Shown: positions 8,553-17,482 of the stretch, in pieces
Position numbering within the stretch: position 1 is the stretch's first letter
Layout of the letters: every line of letters starts with the position of its first letter
Assembly: GCA_000612485.1 (NCBI GenBank)
Contig: CP007494.1
Span: 1,550,001 to 1,614,000, forward strand
DNA from: Bordetella holmesii ATCC 51541
GTDB taxonomy: Bacteria > Pseudomonadota > Gammaproteobacteria > Burkholderiales > Burkholderiaceae_B
Reading direction: 5' to 3'
DNA: 64,000 nt
The notes under the pieces: generated by a model
What the model saw: the letters and a program-made list of their open reading frames with translations, nothing else
What the model was told of the DNA's origin: nothing
Databases searched by the model: none
Translations under genes and position numbers: made by a program

Positions 8553-9594
8553 TGTGAAGATTCAATAGGTTGTATGCATGGTTCATCCGAACCGGATTTG
8601 AGAAACTGGAAATCGCCAACCCCCCAGTTCACTCAAGGAGCCCGGCCGGATGAACACCCATAAGCATGCCCGATTGACCTTCCTACGTCGACTCGAAATG
8701 GTCCAGCAATTGATCGCCCATCAAGTTTGTGTGCCTGAAGCGGCCCGCGCCTATGGGGTCACCGCGCCGACTGTGCGCAAATGGCTGGGCCGCTTCCTGG
8801 CTCAGGGCCAGGCGGGCTTGGCCGATGCGTCCTCGCGCCCGACGGTCTCGCCCCGAGCGATTGCGCCGGCCAAGGCGCTGGCTATCGTGGAGCTGCGCCG
8901 CAAGCGGCTGACCCAAGCGCGCATCGCCCAGGCGCTGGGCGTGTCAGCCAGCACCGTCAGCCGCGTCCTGGCCCGCGCCGGTCTGTCGCACCTGGCCGAC
9001 CTGGAGCCGGCCGAGCCGGTGGTGCGCTACGAGCATCAGGCCCCGGCGATCTGCTGCACATCGACATCAAGAAGCTGGGACGTATCCAGCGCCCTGGCCA
9101 CCGGGTCACGGGCAACCGACGCGATACCGTTGAGGGGGCCGGCTGGGACTTCGTCTTCGTGGCCATCGATGACCACGCCCGCGTGGCCTTCACCGACATC
9201 CACCCCGACGAGCGCTTCCCCAGCGCCGTCCAGTTCCTCAAGGACGCAGTGGCCTACTACCAGCGCCTGGGCGTGACCATCCAGCGCTTGCTCACCGACA
9301 ATGGCTCGGCCTTTCGCAGCCGCGCCTTCGCCGCGCTGTGCCATGAGCTGGGCATCAAGCACCGCTTTACCCGACCTTACCGCCCACAGACCAATGGCAA
9401 GGCCGAACGCTTCATCCAGTCGGCCTTGCGTGAGTGGGCTTACGCTCACACCTACCAGAACTCCCAACACCGAGCCGATGCCATGAAATCCTGGCTACAC
9501 CACTACAACTGGCATCGACCCCACCAAGGCATCGGGCGCGCTGTACCCATCTCCAGACTCAACCTGGACGAATACAACCTATTGACAGTTCACA
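8553..9594 (+). mobile_element. IS481
   Basis: A 1042-bp element. The left end TGTGAAGATTCAATAGG and right end CCTATTGACAGTTCACA are imperfect inverted repeats. It is flanked by CCTAGC at 8547-8552 and 9595-9600, the NCTAGN target duplication that IS481 makes. The encoded protein matches the B. pertussis IS481 transposase as I know it, apart from a one-base deletion. The right flank is a truncated IS3-family transposase gene but the left flank is not its other half, so this copy probably marks a recombination or deletion endpoint. IS481 occurs in B. pertussis and B. holmesii. Confidence 0.95.
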
Positions 9595-9599
9595 CCTAG
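8650..9599 (+). pseudogene. IS481 transposase, one-base frameshift
   Basis: The transposase starts at ATG 8650 after AAGGAG. Residues 1-135 carry the HTH that binds the IS ends (MVQQLIAHQVCVPEAARAYG and following). At about 9040-9050 the codons for QAPGD read gccccggcgat, one G short of the expected gccccgggcgat. The DDE catalytic part continues in another frame from about 9045: DLLHIDIKKLGRI, FVFVAIDDHARVAF, RLLTDNGSAF, KAERFIQSAL. The stop codon TAG (9597-9599) is not in the element but in the CTAG target duplication. The frameshift should abolish transposition by this copy unless it is a base-calling error. Confidence 0.9.
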
Positions 9600-10091
9600 C
9601 CTATGGCCGCCGATTCCGCTGTTTGACTATCGTCGATGACTACACTCGCGAATGCCTGGCCATCGAGGTCGATACGTCGTTGCCGGGACTGCGTGTTGCC
9701 ATGGTGCTGCAACGGCTGGCGGAGATGCGTGGCCTGCCGCGATCTATTACCGTGGACAACGGGCCAGAGTTCGCCGGAAGAGCCTTGGACGCCTGGGCCT
9801 ACCAAGCAGGCGTAAAGCTGTCGTTTATTCGGCCGGGTAAGCCGGTGGAGAACGCTTATATCGAAAGTTTCAACGGCAAGTTCCGCGACGAATGCCTTAA
9901 CGAGCACTGGTTCTTGTCCCTGCGACAGGCTAAAAGCTTGATCGAAAACTGGCGAGTCGAGTACAACACCGATCGGCCTCACAGCGCGCTCGGATATTTA
10001 ACGCCGGCGCAATTCGTGCAGGCTCATCAGAAAGAAGGTCTTTTACCCCTGGGCTCTATGTCGGTGCCGTACTAAATCTGGGGGCAGGTCA
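9595..10091 (+). mobile_element. IS3-family (IS51/IS407-group) element, right-hand remnant
   Basis: The remnant comprises the 3' part of an OrfB gene and the right terminus. The end reads TGGGGGCAGGTCA at 10079-10091, whose complement TGACCTGCCCC is the terminal sequence style of the IS51/IS407 group. Everything upstream of OrfB codon LAYGRRFR is missing at the IS481 junction. No OrfA or left terminus occurs in the window. Confidence 0.8.
9600..10075 (+). pseudogene. IS3-family transposase OrfB, C-terminal fragment
   Basis: About 158 residues of an rve-type integrase catalytic core: CLTIVDDYTRECLAIEVD, the second catalytic Asp in ITVDNGPEF, the catalytic Glu in VENAYIESFNGKFRDECL, and the YNTDRPHSALGYLTPAQF tail typical of IS3 OrfB. 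The first catalytic Asp, normally about ten residues before RRFRCLT, is lost with the left part. The frame stays open leftward into IS481, which is accidental. It cannot encode an active enzyme. Confidence 0.85.
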
Positions 10092-10151
10092 GGGCCGAGC
10101 ATGGGGCGCTCGGTCCACAATAGCTGAGTCGGGACTGTGGCCTGGGGCCGT

Positions 10152-11155
10152 TTATTGGGGCTGCACCTGAGCTTCTTTGATGACGCGCTCCCATCCCACG
10201 CGCTGATCCGCCAGGAACTTCTCCAGTTCTTCGGGGATTTAGGCGGCACCGTCAACGACGCCGCATTCTCGATACGCTGCTTGTACGTCGGGTCGGTCAC
10301 CAGTGCTGCGAGCGAGGCGCGCAGCTGTTTGACCACTTCGGGCGGCATGCCCGCGGGCGCGAAGACGCCTTTCCATGACCAGGGGACGAGTTTGGAGAAC
10401 TCGGTGTAGTTGAGTTCGGTCATGGTGGGTACGTCGGGCAACAGCGCAAGCCGTTGCTGTGCGATCACGGCCAGGGCATTGGCCTGGCCGCCCGTGACCA
10501 TGGGCACGGCCGTGATGGCGGTATCAAATACGGTGTCGACCTGCCCGCTGATGACGGCGGTCAAGGCTTGGGGGCTGCCGTTGAAGGGGACATGCAGCAT
10601 GCCGTCCAGGCCCGCGGACTTCTTGAATGTTTCGCCAGCCAGGTGGGTGGAGTTGCCCATGCCGGCCGAGGAGAAGCTGACCTTGTCTGGATTTTTCTTG
10701 GCATAGTCGACGAACTGTTGCACCGTGGTGATGCCCTTCTTCTTGCTGGTCAGCATCACGAAGGGAAACTCTGCGGCCAAGCCGAGAGGGATGAAGTCTT
10801 TGGGATCGTAGGGCAGATTCTTGTACAGAAAAGGGCTTGCCGCGATATCGGTGCCGCCGATGAGCAGTGTGTAGCCATCCGGTTTGGCGCGCGCGACGTA
10901 GCCATTGCCGACGGTCCCGTTGGCGCCGGGTTTGTTCTCGACCACGACCGGCGTTTTCAATTGCTTTTGCAGATGCTCGGCGACGAAACGGCCGATCTGG
11001 TCGGTCGAGCCGCCCGGCGAGAAGGGCACGACAATCACAATGGGCTTCTCGGGGTAGGCGGCCAGACTGGCTGACAGGGGTGCCCAGGTCGCGGCGGTAG
11101 CCAGCGCCGCGGCCACGAGGTGTTTGACGCCGCTGTGCGGCTTGTTCGGTTGCAT
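10152..11155 (-). pseudogene. Bug-family periplasmic receptor, C-terminal frameshift
   Basis: A signal peptide (HLVAAALATAATWAPLSASLA) and Bug core are intact: YPEKPIVIVVPFSPGGSTD, VVENKPGANGTVGNGYVARA, KPDGYTLLIGG, MLHVPFNGSPQALTAVISG. Near 10230-10242, after TVPPKSP, the frame shifts by one missing base. The alternative frame continues EELEKFLADQRVGWERVI to a natural TAA at 10152. As written, the product would instead run on to 10043 with about 60 foreign residues. It has an AGGAGA site and start ATG 11155. It follows the TPP enzyme gene on the same strand (71-bp gap), suggesting it was the uptake receptor for that cluster. Confidence 0.85.
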
Positions 11156-11226
11156 GGGTTGTCTCCTTGGTGGCTTTGTTTTGTTCTACGTGGTGAAAAC
11201 GAGCGGGCAATCACGCCCGGGGTGTC

Positions 11227-12795
11227 TCAGATCAGGACCTCGATCAGATTCGGTGCGCCGCTGGCCAGGCCCGCAGCTAAAGATGTGGCGAAGCCCGCCA
11301 TGGTGGCCACGCGCGTGGCACTAAGCCCCTGGCCTTCGGCCAGCTTGACCCAGTCCAGGCAGGGTGCGTCTAGCGTGAGCATGCGTGTGGCGTTGGCCGC
11401 TGGCGGCGGGCCGCCCATGGCGGAGAGCTCGCCCTGCAGGATTTGGTACTTGCGATTGGCGCAGATGATGACCGTGATATCCAGCCCCTCGCGGGCCATG
11501 GTCCAGAGGGATTGCAAGGTGTACATGGCGCTGCCATCGCCGATGACTGCGACCACTTTTCGGTCGGGACAAGCGACGGCGGCGCCGACCGCGCATGGCA
11601 GTCCGTAGCCGATGGCGCCGCCAGTGATTTCCAGCCAGTCGTGGGCCAGACCGGCCGCCGCGCCGGTCTGCAGTTGGCGTCCGGTGGTGATCGCCTCATC
11701 GACGACGATGGCGTGATCGGGCAGCAGAGCCGCCATGACCCGGCCCATGTCCTGGGAGTTGGGCCGGGCTTGCTCATCCCATGGCTGGTCGCGGGCCCCC
11801 GAACCGACGAGCACCATTTGATCGGCTCGTCCGCCCACGGCGTCGTTGAGCGCGGCCAACGCCGTCATCGCATCCTCTTCGGCGGTGGCCAGGGTCTCGA
11901 TGCGACAGTCCGGGTGCGTGAGAAAGCGCGGTTTGTCCGGATAGCCGAAGAAAGCGACCGGCGCCACCGCATCGACGAGAATGAGCAGTCGCACGCCAGA
12001 CAGGGCTTGCAGCGCGCCGTTCAAGGGGTAAGGTATCTGCGGGATGTTGACGTGCCCGGCGCCGCGCTGCGAGCGCGCGTTTTTGGTTTCGGCCAGCAAT
12101 TGGCATCCGACACGCGCGGCGATCTGGGACGCCAGGCGAGGGCCCTCACCCAGCATGGCCCGCCCGCCCAGCAAGAGGGCGATTTCTTCCGGGCGCACGT
12201 CAGGCGTTCGCAGGGCCTGCGCGATGGCGTCGACTACGCTGGCTGCCGGCGAGGGCGCTGGCCGCGCCCGCTGTGGCCGCACGGCTCCGCCCGCAGAGGG
12301 CTCCCACGCGGCGTTGGCGGGCAGGATCAGAGATGCCACCTTGCCGGGCGCGCCACTGGCCGCATGCACGGCCGCGGCGGTGTCGGCCGCGGCGGTCGCC
12401 GCCGATGCGCAGGTGCGCACCCAGTGCGAAACCGGCCGTGCGATAGCCTGGATATCGGAGGTAAGAGGAGCGTCATTGGCGATGTGGTCCTGCGCATGTT
12501 CGCCAATGATATTGAGGATGCCCGAGCGCGCGCGTTTGGCATTGTGCAGATTTGCCAGCCCATTGCCCAGGCCTGATCCCAAATGCAGCAAGGTGGCGGC
12601 TGGTTGACGCGTCATGCGGTAGTACCCGTCAGCCGCACCGGTGACCACACCTTCGAACAGGCCGAGTATGCACCGCATCTGAGGCAGGCGGTCCAGCGCG
12701 GAGACGAAGTGCATCTCCGAGGTGCCGGGGTTGGCAAAACATACTGAAACGCCATGGTTCAGCAGGGTGTGAACCATTGCTTCCGAGCCATTCAT
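11227..12795 (-). CDS. Thiamine-pyrophosphate-dependent enzyme, acetolactate synthase/benzoylformate decarboxylase-like
   Basis: A 522-residue TPP enzyme with the three-domain IlvB architecture. The N-terminal PYR domain has the activating Glu in LGLFEGVVTGAADGYYRM. The central domain is Rossmann-like. The C-terminal PP domain has the Mg-TPP motif starting at VIGDGSAMYTLQSLW and ending at CANRKYQ. It lacks the longer sequence and context of anabolic acetolactate synthase; size and context fit catabolic decarboxylases or carboligases such as benzoylformate or oxalyl-CoA decarboxylase types. The start is ATG 12795 after GGAGG. A strong sigma70-like promoter lies at 12902-12930. It is divergent from the GH88/105-like operon. 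Specific reaction unresolved. Confidence 0.8.
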   Translation of the reverse strand: MNGSEAMVHTLLNHGVSVCFANPGTSEMHFVSALDRLPQMRCILGLFEGVVTGAADGYYRMTRQPAATLLHLGSGLGNGLANLHNAKRARSGILNIIGEHAQDHIANDAPLTSDIQAIARPVSHWVRTCASAATAAADTAAAVHAASGAPGKVASLILPANAAWEPSAGGAVRPQRARPAPSPAASVVDAIAQALRTPDVRPEEIALLLGGRAMLGEGPRLASQIAARVGCQLLAETKNARSQRGAGHVNIPQIPYPLNGALQALSGVRLLILVDAVAPVAFFGYPDKPRFLTHPDCRIETLATAEEDAMTALAALNDAVGGRADQMVLVGSGARDQPWDEQARPNSQDMGRVMAALLPDHAIVVDEAITTGRQLQTGAAAGLAHDWLEITGGAIGYGLPCAVGAAVACPDRKVVAVIGDGSAMYTLQSLWTMAREGLDITVIICANRKYQILQGELSAMGGPPPAANATRMLTLDAPCLDWVKLAEGQGLSATRVATMAGFATSLAAGLASGAPNLIEVLI

Positions 12796-12888
12796 GCGGA
12801 ACTCCTCCGTGGTCTTGACCGGGCGTCTGGACATGCAGGATGCCGGACGGGTGATCCAGTTGCTTGACACCCGGAAACGTCGTACATG

Positions 12889-12910
12889 ACATACTAGCCA
12901 CATAGTATGT
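12889..12910. promoter_or_regulatory. Perfect palindrome, probable shared operator of divergent catabolic operons
   Basis: ACATACTA and TAGTATGT (8-bp arms) with a 6-bp spacer lie in the 136-bp gap between the TPP enzyme and the GH88/105-like gene, 22 bp from the latter. It overlaps the -10 of the minus-strand promoter. The TetR-type gene at the far end of the plus-strand operon (19292) is a candidate ligand-responsive regulator. That link is inference. Confidence 0.5.
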
Positions 12911-12930
12911 ATCGAAAATGGAGAAGTCAA
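12902..12930 (-). promoter_or_regulatory. Sigma70-like promoter of the TPP enzyme gene
   Basis: On the minus strand TTGACT (12930-12925), a 17-bp spacer and TACTAT (12907-12902) form a near-consensus promoter reading toward the TPP enzyme start at 12795. The -10 lies inside the palindrome at 12889-12910, as expected for an operator. Confidence 0.6.
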
Positions 12931-12931
12931 T

Positions 12932-13981
12932 ATGGGCCTGGAGGAGTTGGTTCAGCGCGTCAGCGGGTTTATTCGGGACAACCCCAACGAGCGCGATTGC
13001 TGGCAGAAGGCGGCGGAGATTTCAGGGCTGCTGGTGTGGGAGATGGCGGAATTTCAGCCGCTGGCCAAACGGTGGATCGACCGCGCGGTCGCCACGCAGA
13101 AGTCGGACGGCAACCTCAGTTACGGTGACTGGCATACCTCCAGCGGCGGCCATATACGCTCGTTCACCCCCCTGGCCAGCGAGACCGCCGCCGTGGGCGC
13201 GCCGATGATGCAGTTACACCGCCGCCATCCCGATCCCCGCTATCTGGAAAGTGCCGCCAGGCAGTATCAGGCGCTGCGTGATGCCCCCCGCACGACTGAG
13301 GGCGGGATCTGGTCGCGCGGCGAAGGCCCGGAGTTATGGATCGACTTCACCTACTTGATGTGCCCCTTCATGGCGGACTACGGCAAACTGGCAGGCGAGC
13401 CGGCGGCGGTGGACGAGGCGTTCGCGCAGTTTCGCGTTCATGTCGTGCGCCTGGTGGACAGCGAATTTCATCTCGCGCGCCATGCCTGGTGCGAAAAGCC
13501 CAATCATTTCCCGCAGTCGACCTTTTGGGCGCGCGGCAATGGCTGGTTGCTGGCGTGCTGTGCCGAGTTGCTGACGATTGCCCCGGATCACGCGCAGGCA
13601 CCGTTTGTTCGCGACACCTACGCCAGGGTGTTGGGGGCCATGGCCGGCATGCAGGACGCCTCGGGATACTTCTTCCACGTTCTCGATGACCCCCTATCCA
13701 ATCTGGAAGCTTCGGCGACCTTGATGTTTGCCTATGCGGCTGAGCGCGCCATCGAACTGGATGTGCCCGTGGCCGCCTGCCCGGCTGAGCAATTGCGCGC
13801 TCGGGCGATAAAGGCGTTTACGGTGGTGGCCGGCAGTGTCGAGAGTTGCGGTCGTGTGCCCGGTGTGGCCATGGTGCCAGGCGGGCCTGGGGTGCCCTTT
13901 GGCTGGACCTTGTTCGGCCAGGGGTTCTTTCTGCTCGCCGCCCATGCGCTGCGTGATCATCTGCACGGTCTGGAGGTTTGA
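12932..13981 (+). CDS. GH88/GH105-like (unsaturated glucuronyl/rhamnogalacturonyl hydrolase-type) protein
   Basis: A 349-residue (alpha/alpha)6-barrel protein. Supporting motifs are DGNLSYGDWHTSSGG, the DFTYLMCPFMADYGKL helix pair, FPQSTFWARGNGWLLACCAELL (the W-x-R-G-N-G-W block typical of GH88/105) and GVPFGWTLFGQGFFLLAAHAL. There is no signal peptide, so it is cytosolic like other GH105 enzymes, which hydrate 4,5-unsaturated uronates released by lyases. The ATG at 12932 is preceded by GGAGAAG. Its partners are acyl-CoA genes rather than pectin genes, which is unusual; the true substrate may be a glycoside or ester of an acyl compound. Start of a five-gene operon. Confidence 0.7.
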   Translation: MGLEELVQRVSGFIRDNPNERDCWQKAAEISGLLVWEMAEFQPLAKRWIDRAVATQKSDGNLSYGDWHTSSGGHIRSFTPLASETAAVGAPMMQLHRRHPDPRYLESAARQYQALRDAPRTTEGGIWSRGEGPELWIDFTYLMCPFMADYGKLAGEPAAVDEAFAQFRVHVVRLVDSEFHLARHAWCEKPNHFPQSTFWARGNGWLLACCAELLTIAPDHAQAPFVRDTYARVLGAMAGMQDASGYFFHVLDDPLSNLEASATLMFAYAAERAIELDVPVAACPAEQLRARAIKAFTVVAGSVESCGRVPGVAMVPGGPGVPFGWTLFGQGFFLLAAHALRDHLHGLEV

Positions 13982-13983
13982 AG

Positions 13984-15168
13984 ATGACCGCAGCGATCCC
14001 CCCATCTTCTGCCGATCAGCCGCCCCGCAAACCGCTCGAGGGTGTGCGGATCATCGACATGTCGAGGTTGGCACCCGGCCCCTACTGCACGATGCTGCTG
14101 GCTGACCTCGGCGCGGAAGTGATCGTGGTGGGCGGCGGGCGCGCCGGCAATCCGATCGCGACGTTTTCGCGAGGCAAGCATTTCATCAAACTGGATCTCA
14201 AGACCGAGGCCGGACAAGCTGCCCTGCAGCGCTTATGCCAGACCGCGGACGTGTTCGTCGAAAGCTTCCGGCCTGGGGTGTGTGACAGGCTGGGCGCGGG
14301 TTACGAGACCTTGAGTCAGCAGAATCCCGGTCTGGTCTATTGCTCGGTGACGGGCTACGGTCAGGACGGCCCACTGGCGCAGGAAGCCGGACATGACATC
14401 TCTTATCTGGCGCTGACCGGCGTGCTGGGCGCCATCGGCCCTGCAGACGGCCCACCTTCGGTGCCGCTGAACCTGTTGGCCGATTTTGCGGCGGGAAGTT
14501 TTATTGCGGCGTTGGGCATCGTGGCGGCCCTTTTCGACCGCACGCGCACGGGCAAAGGACAATATGTAGATGCGGCCATGATCGATGGGTGTCTGTCGCT
14601 GCTGGCTATGCATTGGCCCGTGTGGCAGACGCCCATTCTTCCGGCCCGCGGCCAGGGTTTGTTGGCTGGCGGCGCGCCCTATTATCGGTGCTACGAGTGC
14701 GCTGACGGCAAATACGTGTCCGTAGGCGCGCTGGAGCCGCAGTTTTTCATCAACCTGTGGCGCACCTTGTTCGAGAGCGAGCCGCCCGACCACATGGATA
14801 TGCGCCTGTGGCCGGCTATTCGTGAGCGTTTCGATGCCCGCTTCCGGGAAAAGACTCGGGATCAGTGGGCCGGGCTTTTCGCGGGCAAAGAGGCCTGCCT
14901 GATGCCGGTGCTCAGCCCCGAGGAAGTCTGGCGGCAACCGCATATCGTGGCTCGGCATGGGACGGCCAACGCGGACAGCGTTCCGGTCATCCCCCGGTTT
15001 GGCACGCGGGCTTTCCCCGCGCCGCCCACTGATACGACGGACCGATCAGATCAGATCCTTGCGCAGGCCGGGCTGTTTCCTGAGGAGATCGCGCAGGCCA
15101 GCCCGCAGAGTGAACGCCAGCGGATACCTTCGCGCACCTGGCCTCCGAAGATGACCCACACACCTTGA
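13984..15168 (+). CDS. Family III CoA-transferase (CaiB/BaiF-type), first copy
   Basis: A 394-residue CaiB/BaiF-family enzyme. The N-terminal LEGVRIIDMSRLAPGPYCTMLLADLGAEVI, the SFRPGVCDRLGAGYETL segment and CSVTGYGQDGPLAQEAGHDISYLALTG with the catalytic Asp are all in place; DRTRTGKGQYVDAAMIDG follows. These enzymes exchange CoA between acyl-CoA and a free acid, or racemise 2-methylacyl-CoA. It starts 2 bp after the hydrolase stop with TGGAGG overlapping that gene's end, so the genes are translationally coupled. The last 30 residues are unusually Ser/Pro/Arg-rich. Substrate unknown. Confidence 0.85.
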   Translation: MTAAIPPSSADQPPRKPLEGVRIIDMSRLAPGPYCTMLLADLGAEVIVVGGGRAGNPIATFSRGKHFIKLDLKTEAGQAALQRLCQTADVFVESFRPGVCDRLGAGYETLSQQNPGLVYCSVTGYGQDGPLAQEAGHDISYLALTGVLGAIGPADGPPSVPLNLLADFAAGSFIAALGIVAALFDRTRTGKGQYVDAAMIDGCLSLLAMHWPVWQTPILPARGQGLLAGGAPYYRCYECADGKYVSVGALEPQFFINLWRTLFESEPPDHMDMRLWPAIRERFDARFREKTRDQWAGLFAGKEACLMPVLSPEEVWRQPHIVARHGTANADSVPVIPRFGTRAFPAPPTDTTDRSDQILAQAGLFPEEIAQASPQSERQRIPSRTWPPKMTHTP

Positions 15169-15196
15169 CGCCCAGACACGGATACAGGAGACAAGC

Positions 15197-16327
15197 ATGC
15201 TGATATCTCAGTATGACGATACATACACGACGTTTCGTGAGCAGGTACGGCGTTTTGCCCGAGAAAAGGTCAAGCCATATGCCGCGCTTGTGGACGACGA
15301 GGCGCGTCCGCCGACAGAGGCGCTGCAAGCCAGTCTGGAGCTCGGGCTGCCCGGCCTGCCTTTTAGCGAGGCCTTGGGCGGGCAGGACGGCGACGTTTTC
15401 ACGCAGATCATCACGGTCGAGGAGCTGGCGCGCGTGTGCGCGGCCACGGCCACCACGGTGTCGACCTGCTGGATCATGATGCTGGTGCAACGATTCGGCA
15501 GCGCGGCCCAGCAACAGATGATCATCGAGCCCGTAGTTCGCGGCGAACACCGATCGGCCTGGGGGCTGACCGAGCCCAAGGGCGGCTCGGATCTGATGGG
15601 GGTGGTGACCACGGCCAAGCGCAGCGCCAACGGCTGGGTGTTGAATGGGACCAAGCGATTCATCACCAATGGCGGCTGGGCCGATTGGTATCTGATCTTC
15701 GCGCGCACGCAAGACGAACAGTTCGGGATATTCCTGGTCAGCAAGCAGGATGCGGGCGTCTCGTTCGGGGCGCCGGAACGAAAAATGGGCCTGCGTGGCA
15801 GCCCGACCTCCGACGTGATCCTGGATAACTGCGAGATTCCGCTGGATCGCGTGATTGGCGAACCGGGTCGCGGCGGCGAATACATCCGTGCAGGTTTGCT
15901 GGCCTCGCGCCTGAAGTATGCCGCGCACGGACTGGGTATCGCGCAGGGCGCGCTGGATGAAGCCGTGGCCTACACGCAGCAGCGCGAACAGTTCGGCCGG
16001 CCCATCGCGGACTTCCAGATGATCAAGGGCATGGTGGCCGACATGGCCATGAGGGTGGAGGCTGGCCGCGCCATGCTGATGCACGCGGCCACGCTGACCG
16101 CCAACAATCTGCCCGACGCGAGGAAGTACGCATCCATGGCCAAGGTGCTGTGCACCGATGCCGCGATGTCCGTGGCTACCGATGCGGTTCAGTTGCATGG
16201 CGGCTACGGCTATCTGAAGGACTACCCGGTCGAACGCATGCTGCGCGACGCGAAGGTGACGCAGATCTGGGAAGGGACCAATCAGATTCAGCGTTTGATG
16301 ATTGCCAAAGAAGTCTACAAAAGCTAG
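15197..16327 (+). CDS. Acyl-CoA dehydrogenase
   Basis: A 376-residue flavoprotein of the acyl-CoA dehydrogenase family. The N-terminal helical domain is followed by the FAD/substrate motif WGLTEPKGGSDLMG, a middle beta domain (FITNGGWADWYLIFAR) and the C-terminal helices with QREQFGRPIADFQMIKGMVADM. The catalytic base Glu is in QIWEGTNQIQRLMIAK, as in short- and branched-chain enzymes. It sits between two family III CoA-transferase genes (28 and 12 bp gaps) in the operon, so it presumably desaturates the CoA ester they generate. Electrons go to ETF. Chain specificity cannot be read. Confidence 0.93.
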   Translation: MLISQYDDTYTTFREQVRRFAREKVKPYAALVDDEARPPTEALQASLELGLPGLPFSEALGGQDGDVFTQIITVEELARVCAATATTVSTCWIMMLVQRFGSAAQQQMIIEPVVRGEHRSAWGLTEPKGGSDLMGVVTTAKRSANGWVLNGTKRFITNGGWADWYLIFARTQDEQFGIFLVSKQDAGVSFGAPERKMGLRGSPTSDVILDNCEIPLDRVIGEPGRGGEYIRAGLLASRLKYAAHGLGIAQGALDEAVAYTQQREQFGRPIADFQMIKGMVADMAMRVEAGRAMLMHAATLTANNLPDARKYASMAKVLCTDAAMSVATDAVQLHGGYGYLKDYPVERMLRDAKVTQIWEGTNQIQRLMIAKEVYKS

Positions 16328-16339
16328 TGGGAGACAACG

Positions 16340-17482
16340 ATGTCCACAGTTCTGGATGGCATCAAAGTGCTGGAGTTGTGCGAGGTATTCCAGGGCCCGC
16401 TGGCCGGCCAGATCCTGGGCGACTATGGCGCGGACGTGCTCAAGATCGAGCGTCCTGGTCGTGGCGATTCGCTCAGGCACAGCGACACCGTCGCCAATGC
16501 CCAGGGCACGATGGGAAGTTACTTCGGGGCAGTTAATCGCAATAAGCGATCAGTCTGCCTAGATCTGAAGAGCCCCACCGATCAACAGATCTTCAGGCGA
16601 CTTCTGCAAGAGGCGGATGTGCTGATGCACAACTACCGGCCGGGCGTGCTCGAACGCCTGGGGTTTGGTTATCAGGAAGTGCAGCGCATCAATCCGCGTC
16701 TCGTCTACGCCGAGGCCAGCGGCTTCGGGCAGACGGGACCGCTGGCCGGCATGGCCGGGCAGGATTTCCTGATCCAGTCTATTAGCGGCATCGCCTGGAA
16801 GACCACTGCGTCGGCGGGCGCGCCGACCTTCATCAATGTTCCCATCGCGGATTTCACTTCCGGACTGCTTCTGGCGCAAGGCATTCTGCTGGCGCTGATG
16901 GAGCGCCATACGTCAGGCCGGGGGAAGCAGGTGAATGTCTCTCTGTTTGGCGCCTTGATGGCAATGCAAAGCCTTGAAGCGGCGACGGCGCTCAACTACC
17001 GCTATGAGACACGCTGGTTTGAGCGGGCGTTGAACTTCACGGCTCAGGCTAGCGACGGCTGGCTGACGGTCATCGGCTTCTTCCGGGATAACCCCCTTCA
17101 ACTGATCTGCCAGGGGCTGGGGATAGAAGATTTGTCCGTAACGCCGGGCTGGGAAGACAAGTACGGCCAAGCCGCAGGCAAAGAAGAGATTGCGCGCATG
17201 TTGCAGCCGCATTTTCTCCCGCTCACTGTGCAGCAAAGTGTGGAAAAACTGCAGGGCGCGGGCGTGCTGGCCGCGCCTATTCTGGATTTTGATCAGGCAT
17301 TGGCCCACCCTCAGACCGAAGCCAATGAGCTCATCGCCACGGTACCCGTGGCCGGCCAGCAGGACATGCGTTTCGTAGGCAGCCCGATCCGCTTGTCCCG
17401 TACACCGGCTACCATCCGGCGCGGTCCGCCTACCCTGGATGCCGACCGGGCCGACGTCTTCGCCGAGGAAGAAAACGCATGA
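16340..17482 (+). CDS. Family III CoA-transferase (CaiB/BaiF-type), second copy
   Basis: A 380-residue enzyme, homologous to but diverged from the one at 13984. Visible: VLELCEVFQGPLAGQILGDYGADVLKIE with the CoA-binding loop, NRNKRSVCLDLKS, HNYRPGVLERLGFGY, and GFGQTGPLAGMAGQDFLIQSISG with the catalytic Asp. RHTSGRGKQVNVSLF and the C-terminal RLSRTPATIRRGPP match the family. Two CoA-transferases flanking one dehydrogenase suggest two acids or two steps in the pathway. Its stop overlaps the next start (ATGA at 17479). Confidence 0.88.
   Translation: MSTVLDGIKVLELCEVFQGPLAGQILGDYGADVLKIERPGRGDSLRHSDTVANAQGTMGSYFGAVNRNKRSVCLDLKSPTDQQIFRRLLQEADVLMHNYRPGVLERLGFGYQEVQRINPRLVYAEASGFGQTGPLAGMAGQDFLIQSISGIAWKTTASAGAPTFINVPIADFTSGLLLAQGILLALMERHTSGRGKQVNVSLFGALMAMQSLEAATALNYRYETRWFERALNFTAQASDGWLTVIGFFRDNPLQLICQGLGIEDLSVTPGWEDKYGQAAGKEEIARMLQPHFLPLTVQQSVEKLQGAGVLAAPILDFDQALAHPQTEANELIATVPVAGQQDMRFVGSPIRLSRTPATIRRGPPTLDADRADVFAEEENA

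Noticed and set aside
14987-16480. A 497-codon minus-strand frame
   Set aside because: Antisense to the acyl-CoA dehydrogenase and neighbours; no ribosome site or domain.
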